A DNA stretch of 64,000 nt. Origin: Corynebacterium pseudogenitalium. GTDB taxonomy: Bacteria > Actinomycetota > Actinomycetes > Mycobacteriales > Mycobacteriaceae. Below are positions 34,936-43,419 of this stretch, piece by piece. Location: NCBI RefSeq assembly GCF_024453815.1, contig NZ_CP072934.1, forward strand, positions 1,612,001 through 1,676,000. Reading direction: 5' to 3'. Position 1 is the first letter of the stretch. Every line of letters starts with the position of its first letter. The position numbers and the translations under genes are program-made. The notes beneath the pieces are model-generated. The model worked only from the letters and a program-made list of their open reading frames with translations, did not search any database and had not been told where the DNA came from.

Positions 34936-35162
34936 TTGTGGGGACCCTTCTGTGTGTGACAGTGCGGCGCACGCGCCCGGTGACTAGCCGGTTCCGCGCC
35001 CGCTGACTAGGCGGGCGCATCTTCGTGCGAGACGAGGTTCGTCTTCCCCAACGGCCTCTCGCATCACTTTGCATGACACGAGACACACCGGGCAACCCTC
35101 AACAACTGGTTGATCCCCCTGTTTACTGAAGCTCTACTTGAGGGTCAGGAGCTACCTGGCTG

Positions 35163-36104
35163 CTACCCCAGCGCCTTTACTGCGTCGAGCACCATGGACC
35201 AGAACCGCTCGGCGTCGAGCTTCGTGGCCACGGAGGTGTGGCAGTCCGCGGGCGCGGGGCTGCGGAAGTCGGCCACGGTGCGCCCGGTGGTGAGCAGCCC
35301 TTGCGTCTCGACGTCCACCGGTACCTTGACCGTCTCCACCACAGTTGGGTCGATGAGGTAGGCGACGCAGCATGGGTCGTGGACTGGCGGGTCATCAAAG
35401 CCCTGGGCGTCCTGGTAGTTCTTGCGGAACGCACCGAAGAGCCCCACTACGAAGTCGCCGACGTTCGTGCCCAACGCAGCGAACTGCTCCTCGACCTCTT
35501 TCGTCGCCAGTGCCTGGTGCGTCAGATCAAGGCCAACCATGACGACGGGCCACTTCTCGTTGAAGACGATGTGGGCGGCTTCCGGGTCGACGATGATGTT
35601 GAACTCCGCGCTTGGCGTCCAGTTGCCGGTGCCATACGCCCCACCCATCAGGACGACCTCCTTGACGCGCTCGACGATGCGCGGCTCCAGCCGGGCTGCA
35701 AGCGCGATGTTAGTCAACGGGCCGGTTGGTACCAGGGTGACGGTCCCGGCGGGCTCGCTCATGATCGTGTCGATGATGAACTGCACACCGTGCGTCTCCT
35801 GCACCGACAGCGCCGGCTCGGGAAGCTCGAAGCCGTGGATTTCCATGCCGGTGTCGCCGTGGATGCCCTCGGCGGTTTCTACCTCGCGCAGGATCGGCCG
35901 GGTCGCACCCGCGTACAGCGGAACGTCCGTGAGCTTTGCCACGGTCAGCACCTGCGCCGCGTTACGCGTGACCTTCTCCAGCGTGTGGTTGCCACCAACG
36001 GTGGTCACGCCAAGGAGTTCAATGTTTGGGTTTCCAGCTGCGAGCAGGATGGCGACGGCGTCGTCGTGGCCTGGGTCGCAGTCGAGGATGATCTTGGTTG
36101 TCAT
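35163..36104 (-). CDS. Nucleoside hydrolase (IunH/UriH family)
   Basis: The 313-residue protein is an inosine/uridine-type ribohydrolase that splits N-glycosidic bonds of ribonucleosides. The Asp/Ca site is LDCDPGHDDAVA at residues 7-18; VTTVGGNHTLEKVTRNAAQ and TGPLTNIALA are family blocks; the catalytic His motif is DPPVHDPCCVAYLID. It directly follows the MFS gene, start ATG 36104 abutting the previous stop. The pair resembles uriT-uriH of C. glutamicum, so uptake and cleavage of uridine is the likely role. Confidence 0.93.
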   Translation of the reverse strand: MTTKIILDCDPGHDDAVAILLAAGNPNIELLGVTTVGGNHTLEKVTRNAAQVLTVAKLTDVPLYAGATRPILREVETAEGIHGDTGMEIHGFELPEPALSVQETHGVQFIIDTIMSEPAGTVTLVPTGPLTNIALAARLEPRIVERVKEVVLMGGAYGTGNWTPSAEFNIIVDPEAAHIVFNEKWPVVMVGLDLTHQALATKEVEEQFAALGTNVGDFVVGLFGAFRKNYQDAQGFDDPPVHDPCCVAYLIDPTVVETVKVPVDVETQGLLTTGRTVADFRSPAPADCHTSVATKLDAERFWSMVLDAVKALG

Positions 36105-37562
36105 TTACTGCACCTTCTTTCGTGCCGCGTCTTCTGCGGCGATCGTGTCCGGAAGCGATTCGGGGCGCGGGATGAGGAACGACGTACAGAACGCGCCAAT
36201 GAGCAGGACTGCGCCCGCGATCATGCCGGCGCGGTAGCCGCCGTTCTGGTCGGCGAACGTGGCCACCACCGCAAAGATCACGGTGAAGGAGATCCCGGCA
36301 CCCAGGTTGAACGCGCCCGCGTTCAGGCCCGGCAGATATCCCTGGTTCGTCTTCGGTGCCAGCACCACGTGCAGCGAACCGAGCATGATGTTCGCGATAC
36401 CCGCGTAGGTCACACCAGCGGCAACCGACAGCGCCAACAGCAAGCCCTTCGTCGGGTTAGACACCACGAACGTGCCGAAGACCACCGACAGGAACGCACC
36501 GGCGATACCGATCTGCAGCATGAGCTTGTAGCCCACCCGCCCGGCACAGAACCCGGCGATCGGACCAAACACCAGACCAGCCAGCGCGTACGGGGTCAGC
36601 GTCCACCAGGACACCACGCCCGCCGACATCCCCGGACCAAACGTTTCGTCCTGGGCAAGGTTCGGGACCAGGCCGTTCATCACGGCGAAAATGCCGGTCA
36701 TAGTCAGGGTGGTCGTCGTCAAGAGTGCCCACGTGCGCCGCTCCTTGAGCAGGTGCGGGGCAACCAGCGGGTGCTCCGTGGAGGACTCGATGCGCCAGAA
36801 GACCACCAGCGCCACCGCGCCGACCGCGAGCAGGACAATGACCATGAACCAGTTCGCGGCGGCCAACGCACCGGCCTCGTTCAGCGCGGTCAGGATCGCG
36901 CCGACGGCCACGACCAGCGGGACCACGCCCTTCCAGTCCATGGCGTAGCCGGCGTCGGACTTCGTCTCACGCACGCCGAAGTGCACGGCAAACACCGCCA
37001 CGACCGCGAAGACGCCGATCACCCAGAACAGGGAGCGGAAGCCGAAGGCAGCTGTGAGCCAGCCGCCCATAATGGCGTCGATACCCGCGATACCACCGTT
37101 AATCGAGGTCAAGATGCCAATCAGCAGCGCGAACTGCTTCTCTTCGCGCACCTCCTGGCGCAGCATCACGGACGTCAGCGCGACCGTCGGCCCCGACACG
37201 CCCTGAATGACGCGCCCGATGAACAGCATGGTGACATTCGCCGCCAGCGCCGCAACCACCGAGCCAATCGCGGTGACCACCATCATGCCCACCAGCACTT
37301 TTCGACGCCCAATCAAATCTCCCCACCGCGGCATAAACAGGGAAAACAGTGCCGCAGCGGTAAAGAACGCGGTCTGCGTCAACCCGATCTGGGAAGTGGT
37401 GGCGTCGAGTTCACGCTCCATCGTCGCCAGCGCGGGCGCCAGCATGGACGCGTTCAGTTGGAACGCGAAGACGGCGGTTAACAGGGCAAGCATGAGTGGC
37501 CAAACCTGGCCGGGCGGCAGGCGGTGGCCTGCTTCCGGGGGTGGCGTGTGTGTATCGTGCAT
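36105..37562 (-). CDS. MFS transporter, probable nucleoside importer
   Basis: ATG 37562 is the conserved start of the 485-residue protein with 14 or 12 hydrophobic segments. The motif between helices 2 and 3, FMPRWGDLIGRRKVLVG, and RVIQGVSGPTVAL in helix 4-5 mark a drug/solute MFS carrier. It directly precedes the nucleoside hydrolase, so it is probably a nucleoside (uridine) transporter like C. glutamicum UriT. The ribokinase and regulator of that operon are not present here. Confidence 0.85.
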   Translation of the reverse strand: MHDTHTPPPEAGHRLPPGQVWPLMLALLTAVFAFQLNASMLAPALATMERELDATTSQIGLTQTAFFTAAALFSLFMPRWGDLIGRRKVLVGMMVVTAIGSVVAALAANVTMLFIGRVIQGVSGPTVALTSVMLRQEVREEKQFALLIGILTSINGGIAGIDAIMGGWLTAAFGFRSLFWVIGVFAVVAVFAVHFGVRETKSDAGYAMDWKGVVPLVVAVGAILTALNEAGALAAANWFMVIVLLAVGAVALVVFWRIESSTEHPLVAPHLLKERRTWALLTTTTLTMTGIFAVMNGLVPNLAQDETFGPGMSAGVVSWWTLTPYALAGLVFGPIAGFCAGRVGYKLMLQIGIAGAFLSVVFGTFVVSNPTKGLLLALSVAAGVTYAGIANIMLGSLHVVLAPKTNQGYLPGLNAGAFNLGAGISFTVIFAVVATFADQNGGYRAGMIAGAVLLIGAFCTSFLIPRPESLPDTIAAEDAARKKVQ

Positions 37563-37572
37563 GCCCCCGAGT

Positions 37573-38370
37573 CTAAAGCAGGGCGTTCCAGATGGCAGTG
37601 TTCGTTTCCTGCCACAAGGGCTTCGCCCACTCGCCGAACTGCTCGTCAGTGAGCGCGACCATGGCTTGGCCCTGCGCAACCCACAGATAGGTCCCCGCCA
37701 TACCGAAGTGCCCCACCGTGTCGGCCGGCATGGTGTCCCCCGTCCAATGGGGGGACTTCTCCCCCTTAATCTCAAATCCGAGACCCCACGGGCATGGCTT
37801 TTGCATCCCGTAGCCGGGCACTACCCCACGCAAATCCCCGAACTGGTTGCGGAACGCCCCCGCGACGGTGTCCGGGTGCAGCAGCGTGGGCTGCAGCAGT
37901 TCCGCGGCGAACTTGCTTAGGTCCGCGACGCTCGCGCGCGCCCCGTGGCCCGCGGAGCCTTCCAACACTGCCGTCTCCATCCCGAGCGGCGCAAAGACTC
38001 CTTCGCGCAGGTACTCCGGAAACGCGATGCCGGTGGTTTCCTCCACGAAGTCCGCAAGAATCTCGTAGCCAGCGGACGAGTAAATCCGCCGCTCCCCGAC
38101 TGGCTTCTGCGGGCGCCTGCTATCAAACCCGACGCCGCTGGCGTGCGACAGCAGGTGACGCACCGTGGAGCCATCCGGCCCGCACGGGGTGTCCAGCTCG
38201 AAGGCTCCCTCCTCCACCGCCAGCAGCACCCCGTACGCGGCGAGCAGCTTGGTCACGCTCGCCAGCTCAAACACCCGGTGCTGGTCCCCGTAGGTTTCCC
38301 CATGCGTACCGACGAGCGCCGCCGCGCAGTGTTTCACCGGCCAGGATGCAAGGTGCTCTTCTAAAATCAT
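37573..38370 (-). CDS. Serine hydrolase of the beta-lactamase/class C family
   Basis: The 265-residue protein starts at ATG 38370. It has the SxxK active-site motif ASVTK at about residues 38-42 and a YSS motif (IYSSAGYEIL, about 95). It lacks a signal peptide, so it is a cytoplasmic esterase or peptidase rather than a lactamase. A HFGMAGTYLWV sequence near the end takes the place of the usual KTG-like box. It lies 10 bases upstream of the MFS gene's start and in the same orientation, so it may lead the operon. Confidence 0.88.
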   Translation of the reverse strand: MILEEHLASWPVKHCAAALVGTHGETYGDQHRVFELASVTKLLAAYGVLLAVEEGAFELDTPCGPDGSTVRHLLSHASGVGFDSRRPQKPVGERRIYSSAGYEILADFVEETTGIAFPEYLREGVFAPLGMETAVLEGSAGHGARASVADLSKFAAELLQPTLLHPDTVAGAFRNQFGDLRGVVPGYGMQKPCPWGLGFEIKGEKSPHWTGDTMPADTVGHFGMAGTYLWVAQGQAMVALTDEQFGEWAKPLWQETNTAIWNALL

Positions 38371-38383
38371 GCCCACATGATAG

Positions 38384-39022
38384 CTACTTGCGCACCCACT
38401 CGACGCGCACTTCGTAGTCCTGCATCGCGGTGCCCTGCTTGAGCGCCTCCGCATGCGATGTCATGAGTTCCTCCACGCGCGTGTGCGCACGATCCAGCAG
38501 CCCCTCCTTGACCGCGCGGTCCGCCGCACGCGTCTTCTCCTCGGCGAGGAAGCCGGTGACGTCCTCCACCTTGACCTGGTTGAGCGGGTTCATCGACTGC
38601 TTGTACACCTGCACGCTCTTATCGTCGATCTCCGAGGAGGTCACGCTCACCTCCGGGACTCGCACCGTGATGGTCTGGGCGGCGTCGTCAATGTTGACGC
38701 CGATCGCCTCGACGTCCGCGATGCCCGCCTTGACGGTCCCGCTGTAGCTCAGCAAGAAGTTGCGCCCGGTCAGCGGCACTTTCACACCCGCGAGCTCAAG
38801 CCCCTTATTGTCGTAGTTGCCCACGTTCGAGTACGCATACTCCTCAACCGAGAGCTCCCCCACCTGCCTAAACGACGCCCCTATCGACGCCTCACTGATC
38901 TCCTCCCGACCGACCTGCAGGCCGTTCGGGACCACAAACTTCAACACCGCAAACGCGGTGACCAGCGCAATCACCAGCGCAGTAAGCACCAGCGCGCCTA
39001 CTCGAAATCCTCTTTTTTCCAC
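38384..39022 (-). CDS. DUF4230 membrane-anchored protein
   Basis: The 212-residue protein has one N-terminal helix (about residues 8-30) followed by an extracytoplasmic domain with the DUF4230 pattern (ELSVEEYAYSNVGNYD, then TGRNFLLSYSGTVKAGID-type strand and VRVPEVSVTSSEID). Residue runs in the C-terminal part are helical (VKEGLLDRAHTRVEELM). Function is unknown. It sits in a minus-strand run of four genes with 13- to 22-base gaps. Confidence 0.85.
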   Translation of the reverse strand: MEKRGFRVGALVLTALVIALVTAFAVLKFVVPNGLQVGREEISEASIGASFRQVGELSVEEYAYSNVGNYDNKGLELAGVKVPLTGRNFLLSYSGTVKAGIADVEAIGVNIDDAAQTITVRVPEVSVTSSEIDDKSVQVYKQSMNPLNQVKVEDVTGFLAEEKTRAADRAVKEGLLDRAHTRVEELMTSHAEALKQGTAMQDYEVRVEWVRK

Positions 39023-39044
39023 GCTGCAAGACTACAGCGGCACG

Positions 39045-39686
39045 TTACCGCCCGATCTCATCGGGGGCACAGACCCGGATCTTGTCAACAAACTGCTGTG
39101 GCGCACCGCGGCCTCGCAGCGCGTCACCGTTGTAGCACGCGGAGTTCAGCCCGCGCTTCGACGTCCCATCCGGCAGCAGCGCCACCCAGCGATCCCCCTT
39201 GCGCTCAAACGGCACAATCCAATCCGACTGCTTCTGCCCCGCCACGGCCCACTGACCCTCGCAGTACAGCACAGTCGTCCCGGTCACGCCTGGCCAGCCC
39301 GGCATCACCGCATCAAAAGCCTGCGGCGAGCACCTATTTATCGACGCCCCTCCGAACCCCAACGCCGCCAACCCCGGCACCGTCGAGGACAACCCCGTCA
39401 ACCCAGCAACCATCTTCGGGTCCACGTTCGGAATCATGCCCTGCGACGCCGCGAACGCAGCGCCCGCACCAACCGCGGCCAGCACACCAAGCGTGATCCC
39501 CGCAATCGCAGCCGGGCTCAGTTCCTCGCCGTCGGAGCTCCCGGAGCTGCCGTCCTTCGTTGTCGTCTGCTGCGCCCCTTGCGCATTCCCGTCCGCCGAG
39601 TTCTCCTCCGCCCACGCGACAGGCGCCTGGACGGCCGTCACGGACACAGCCGAAGCAACAGTGAGTGCAAGCAGTGAGTGTTTCAT
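39045..39686 (-). CDS. Secreted protein with membrane segment (corynebacterial family)
   Basis: The 213-residue protein starts at ATG 39686 and has a signal peptide ending about residue 26 (PVAWA/EE), a low-complexity part, a membrane helix (AIAGITLGVLAAVGAGAAFA, about 57-76) followed by MIPN, and a C-terminal cysteine-bearing domain (RCSPQAF, YCEGQW, ACYNGD, VCAPDE). The helix-plus-IPN pattern is shared with the products at 31551-32462 and 43420-43962. It is expected on the outer face of the membrane. Function is not known. Confidence 0.8.
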   Translation of the reverse strand: MKHSLLALTVASAVSVTAVQAPVAWAEENSADGNAQGAQQTTTKDGSSGSSDGEELSPAAIAGITLGVLAAVGAGAAFAASQGMIPNVDPKMVAGLTGLSSTVPGLAALGFGGASINRCSPQAFDAVMPGWPGVTGTTVLYCEGQWAVAGQKQSDWIVPFERKGDRWVALLPDGTSKRGLNSACYNGDALRGRGAPQQFVDKIRVCAPDEIGR

Positions 39687-39802
39687 AGCGCCCACCCTAC
39701 ATACCGCCCACCTTCCATGTCCACGAAACATGCCCCCACCTGGCGATTTTTCAATTTCCAACATCCGGGTTAAAGTATTGCTCGTTGCTTTCAAGCACAT
39801 AT

Positions 39803-39875
39803 TCCTCCATAGCTCAGTTGGCAGAGCATTCGACTGTTAATCGAAGGGTCACTGGTTCGAGCCCAGTTGGAGGAG
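39803..39875 (+). tRNA. tRNA-Asn (GUU), copy 1
   Basis: A 73-base cloverleaf with acceptor TCCTCCA/TGGAGGA, anticodon loop CTGTTAA (GUU) and T-loop GGTTCGAGCC. It is identical to the gene at 49607-49679. No CCA is encoded. Confidence 0.96.
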
Positions 39876-39882
39876 CAACTAC

Positions 39883-39909
39883 AACCCGAGGCGTTGCCTC
39901 GGGTTTTTG
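39883..39909 (+). terminator. tRNA-Asn terminator, copy 1
   Basis: AACCCGAGGC pairs with GCCTCGGGTT across GTT and is followed by TTTGCG. Confidence 0.85.
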
Positions 39910-39969
39910 CGTTTCAGACTAGCGGGTCGGCAGACGGGCGGCCGGGGCGCCGCCCCCGTCGACATCGTC

Positions 39970-40079
39970 CCGTCGACCTACTCCGGTTGACCAATGCAGG
40001 TCAGCGTAAAATCGACAGAATAGCCCCAAATCATCTAAATCGTGCTGACCTGCGTTGGTCGACATTATGAGGTCGACGG
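39970..40079. repeat. Large imperfect inverted repeat
   Basis: CCGTCGACC (39970-39978) pairs with GGTCGACGG (40071-40079), and GGTTGACCAATGCAGGTCAG (39984-40003) pairs with the run CTGACCTGCGTTGGTCGAC (40044-40062) with few mismatches. The 110-base unit could be a remnant of a small transposon or a regulatory hairpin. The intergenic stretch 39910-40206 holds nothing else except the promoter of the next gene. Confidence 0.6.
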
Positions 40080-40165
40080 CAGCAACGGGCACCCTTTCAT
40101 AAAAGTCACCGCGATAACCCCCTTACCCCGACCGATGTAACAGTTCGAGTGATATTATTACTAAA

Positions 40166-40182
40166 GTGTGAAAATATCACAC
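40166..40182. promoter_or_regulatory. Operator-like palindrome before the XRE/ImmA unit
   Basis: GTGTGAAAATATCACAC is a perfect 17-base palindrome (6-base arms, AAATA centre) 24 bases before the start at 40207. A wider GTGATATT / AATATCAC pair (40149-40180) overlaps it. The TGTGA..TCACA arms resemble GlxR/CRP sites but with 5 rather than 6 central bases, so the XRE protein encoded downstream is the likelier ligand. Confidence 0.45.
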
Positions 40183-40206
40183 GGAATGTTACATAAAGGA
40201 GTAACG

Positions 40207-40770
40207 ATGCCCCATCCCCGCCAAGACAACGCCCTACTAGTGCGCCGTATCCACAAGCAGCTAACAAAGCAGCACGACGAGCTACGCGAAGCAGTCGGTG
40301 TCGCGCTGGACTACCGCCGAAATCTGCCCTACGTCGATTACCTCGATGAGTACCCAGGGTTAGACCGTGAAGCCATGCTCGTAGCACTGCATCGGCAGTT
40401 CCGCGAGAGCGGACTCGGAGGTCTTAAACTCTGCGAAGCATCAGGGTTTCCCACCCGCCTATGGTTTGAGAACGACGACGCCTTCCTGGTGGTGCGCCGC
40501 AAGAAAGGATTCCGCAACTCCCCCATAGAGACCCCGGACCAACCCTTAATCGAAAACAAACGCCGTATCGTATTGTTCTGGGAGTTCCCGAAGCCGGAGA
40601 CGGACTCGATTACCAAGTTTTCGATACAACTCTTCGACGGCGAAGGCACCCTTGAAGAGGCAAGGAAACTATCGCAAGAATTCCAGCTACTTACTCCTAA
40701 CGAGAAGATCACCGAAGACAAGTTTTACCCAACACGCGCCGACGAACAAGAGTTCAACTTCGGCACCTAG
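40207..40770 (+). CDS. Hypothetical protein paired with an XRE/ImmA regulator
   Basis: The 187-residue protein starts at ATG 40207 with AAGGAG 4 bases upstream. It is soluble and rich in Arg and Glu, with an N-terminal helix (LLVRRIHKQLTKQHDELREA) and a central aromatic strand part (PTRLWFENDDAFLVVRRKK, then RRIVLFWEFPKPETD). No family is recognised. It ends 14 bases before the XRE/ImmA gene and shares its promoter, so it may be the partner or the substrate of that protease. Confidence 0.7.
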   Translation: MPHPRQDNALLVRRIHKQLTKQHDELREAVGVALDYRRNLPYVDYLDEYPGLDREAMLVALHRQFRESGLGGLKLCEASGFPTRLWFENDDAFLVVRRKKGFRNSPIETPDQPLIENKRRIVLFWEFPKPETDSITKFSIQLFDGEGTLEEARKLSQEFQLLTPNEKITEDKFYPTRADEQEFNFGT

Positions 40771-40784
40771 AAAGCACCAGCTAC

Positions 40785-41816
40785 ATGTCCACTGCAAGCA
40801 CAAACCTCAAACACATCAGAATTCTGCTTGGCTACACGCAAGGAGCCTTCGCCGCAGAGCTCGGGGTTTCGCAATCAACGCTTAGTAGCGTCGAACGCCA
40901 ACGACGCAACCTGTCGCCACGGCTCCTGACTACCGCGCAGTTTGTCACCAAGGTTCCCCGCGAGTTCTTTGAAGAACCCATCGACTACTACGACTCACCG
41001 GACCTCCTGTTCCGAACAGCACGACTAGGGCAACCCGAATCGGAGAAAATCGCCACCGCGTTCTCGATTACCGAGCACTACCTCAAACGCCGCTTCCCCG
41101 ACCAAACCAGCAGCCTGCCAAAGCTAGACCTGCCTGATCAACCACTAGACCAGATCGTCATCGAGGAAGCAGCCGCCCGCACCCGCGAACACCTACAACT
41201 CGCACCCGATACCGCTATCGGCAACCTGACAGCAGCACTGCACCAATGCGGTGTGATCGTCACATCACTTCCCGACGACGTTGTCGACGGCACCAACTTC
41301 GACGGCGTTTCCACCCCCACAGCAGCACCTCTGCGCGTCATTGCCCTCAACCGGCAACGTAGCGGCGACCGATACAGGTTTAGCCTTGCCCACGAACTCG
41401 GCCACCTCATCCTGCACACCGCAACAACCCGGCGCGACCTCCCTGTAATTGAGACTGAAGCCAACCAATTTGCGGGGGCATTGCTGATGCCCCCGCAGCT
41501 TGTCGCTGACAACGTCACACCAGAGGCGACGTTGTCTGACTATGCGCACCTGAAATCGCAGTGGGGCTGTTCTATTCAAGCGATTGTGCGACGAACCCAT
41601 GAGCTCGAGCTGATTGACTACAAGCGCTACCGGAGTTTGCGCATGCAAATCTCCGGGCGCGGCTGGCAAGTTCACGAGCCTGTCCACGTGCTGATGGAGA
41701 ACACCTTCGTCGATCCGGTTGATCTCACAGAGTTGACTCGCCTTAGCGCTGAGGCGGCGCCCGTGGAGTCACAGATTGCGAGCGTGACGCAATTGCCAAC
41801 CACGCACCGCAAATAA
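40785..41816 (+). CDS. XRE-family regulator with ImmA/IrrE metalloprotease domain
   Basis: The 343-residue protein has a helix-turn-helix at about residues 8-62 (IRILLGYTQGAFAAELGVSQ) and a C-terminal ImmA/IrrE zinc-protease domain with LAHELGHLILH near residue 205 and EANQFAGALLMPP. Such proteins cut repressors on stress or prophage signals and control small units. It is part of an operon with the preceding 187-residue gene; another, broken ImmA gene follows 10 bases later. The target repressor is unknown. Confidence 0.93.
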   Translation: MSTASTNLKHIRILLGYTQGAFAAELGVSQSTLSSVERQRRNLSPRLLTTAQFVTKVPREFFEEPIDYYDSPDLLFRTARLGQPESEKIATAFSITEHYLKRRFPDQTSSLPKLDLPDQPLDQIVIEEAAARTREHLQLAPDTAIGNLTAALHQCGVIVTSLPDDVVDGTNFDGVSTPTAAPLRVIALNRQRSGDRYRFSLAHELGHLILHTATTRRDLPVIETEANQFAGALLMPPQLVADNVTPEATLSDYAHLKSQWGCSIQAIVRRTHELELIDYKRYRSLRMQISGRGWQVHEPVHVLMENTFVDPVDLTELTRLSAEAAPVESQIASVTQLPTTHRK

Positions 41817-41826
41817 GGAGATACCG

Positions 41827-42171
41827 TTGACGTCTGATTTCATTGCGCTGCTGGACATGGCTAGCGAGCTCGGCGTGTAGGTCGATGTCGATGACGCTGT
41901 ATGGCTCGCAGGTGACGCTGGTGGCTAGTTCCCCAACTACGACCTGATTCTGCTTGCGCCCGGTCTGCGCCCAATCGAACGGCGCTACGCACTTGCACAC
42001 GAGTCGGGGCACGCTACCCACGGGCGCCACGCAGGGATGAGCGAGTCGCTCCATGCCCGCCGAGAACGACAAGCTGACCAATTCGTTGCACCCCTGCCTG
42101 TCTCCCCGCTAGAGGCCGAGCTATGTGAACGCCTCTATCGGCACAACCCGAACCTGCTCGCACAAAACTAG
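41827..42171 (+). pseudogene. ImmA/IrrE-like metalloprotease broken by two TAG codons
   Basis: Starting at TTG 41827, with AAGGAG 5 bases upstream, the frame reads TSDFIALLDMASELGV, TAG (41878-41880), VDVDDAVWLAGDAGG, TAG (41926-41928), then continues through NYDLILLAPGLRPIERRYAL, AHESGHATHG and a C-terminal tail to a TAG at 42169-42171. The HExxH zinc motif is present. The rest looks like intact actinophage ImmA. Two stops of the same kind can arise from CAG and TAC/TAT by single changes. It is best taken as a phage-derived pseudogene. Confidence 0.8.
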
Positions 42172-42297
42172 ACGCCACAACCTACGTTGTCACCACCTGG
42201 CAAGACCTTGATAGCGACCACGCAATCAGACAAAGACAACAAGCATAACCGCGAAACCTGCCTACTTGATCGAAACTGTAATACTTCTCTGAAAGCC

Positions 42298-42966
42298 ATG
42301 AATAAACGCATCTACCTCTACGCCGACGAAACCGGAAACCTTGACTACGACGGGACACCGAACCCACAAGGTGGCGGAGCATCAACCTACTTCGGCTTCG
42401 GAACCGCCACATTCCAGCACGACACACACGGAGACGACCTCCTACAGGGTCTCCACCTACGCGCTAGTCGCTCCAAAGAAGGAATTAAGCTCACCCGCGG
42501 ATTCCACGCCGTCGACGACTCTGCTAGAACGCGAAACGAAATGTTCAGCCTCATCCAAAAGCAAGCGCCCCGCTTCGATACAACCTTCCTGTACAAGTCA
42601 AACGCATACCCGCACATCAAAGACGCTGGACCAATGGGTCTCTACAAGACAGCCTGGTACTTACACCTCAAAGAAATCGCCCTCCAAGTTTCCGAGCCTC
42701 AAGACGAGCTGTTCGTCATTGTGGCAGAGTTCGGTACCAAAGGAATCAGAGAAGCTGCGCGACAAGCAGTAGAAGAAGTGTGCAGTCAGATACAGCGAAA
42801 TATCACGCTATGTGTGTGGACCGCGCCCTCAGCGTGGGGATTGCAAGTAGCTGATTACGGTCTTTGGGCTGTGCAGCGGCATTTAGAAGGTAAGAAATGC
42901 ACATGGTTTGAGCCGTGCATTAAACCGACGCTTGCGAGTTTGTTCCTTCCATGGGGGCGCCCATAA
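42298..42966 (+). CDS. DUF3800 domain protein
   Basis: The 222-residue protein starts at ATG 42298 and opens with the DUF3800 signature YLYADETGNL; a later VIVAEFGTKG and LQVADYGLWAVQR complete the family pattern. DUF3800 proteins have an RNase H-like fold with acidic residues and occur in phages, islands and defence loci. Here it follows the broken ImmA gene, and codon use is less GC-rich than core genes, suggesting acquisition. The function is unknown; a nuclease role is inferred from the fold. Confidence 0.88.
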   Translation: MNKRIYLYADETGNLDYDGTPNPQGGGASTYFGFGTATFQHDTHGDDLLQGLHLRASRSKEGIKLTRGFHAVDDSARTRNEMFSLIQKQAPRFDTTFLYKSNAYPHIKDAGPMGLYKTAWYLHLKEIALQVSEPQDELFVIVAEFGTKGIREAARQAVEEVCSQIQRNITLCVWTAPSAWGLQVADYGLWAVQRHLEGKKCTWFEPCIKPTLASLFLPWGRP

Positions 42967-43419
42967 AACATAGAGAAGCTGGCTATCTCACCTATCGGGG
43001 TAAGAAGTCCTCCCCTGGAGGACTTATCGCCAGCATTGCCCTGATCATAACCAATAATGTCCACCGATTCAAGAGTTTTATGTGATGGTTCATACACAAA
43101 CCGCTTCGCCTTTTCCATCTGCATGAAATCACTCTCCGAGCTCCAGGTTGTTCGCACACCCCATCGCTGATAAGGATGGCTCGACCTCGTGCGGTGGACC
43201 AGAGCTTGGTGAAAACGAAGAACGACTAAAACGAGGTGAAGCCGCCATTGACTGGCTCAGGGGAAAGCTTGCAAGACAGCGAATTAGCGAAAAACATGTA
43301 AAGAGCTTTTACAAAAGCCCACAGGCTTCATACCTCCACGGCGACGAGTGAGGGATTGCAACCACCCTCTTGCAACATGCCATTTCAGGCTTTTCCAATG
43401 TTTATGACATGCTGTACAC
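42967..43419. other. Stretch with no supported gene
   Basis: No frame here shows recognisable homology. A plus-strand frame to 43351 (ending YKSPQASYLHGDE) reads like the C-terminal part of a small protein but has no convincing start, and a minus-strand frame begins inside the DUF3800 gene. It may be decayed island DNA. Confidence 0.4.

Noticed and set aside
40166..40182. A GlxR (CRP-type) binding site
   Set aside because: The arms fit TGTGA/TCACA but the spacing is 5, not 6, bases, so it was kept as a general operator.
42855..43157. A minus-strand 100-residue frame overlapping the DUF3800 end
   Set aside because: It starts in noncoding sequence and ends in the DUF3800 gene, without homology.
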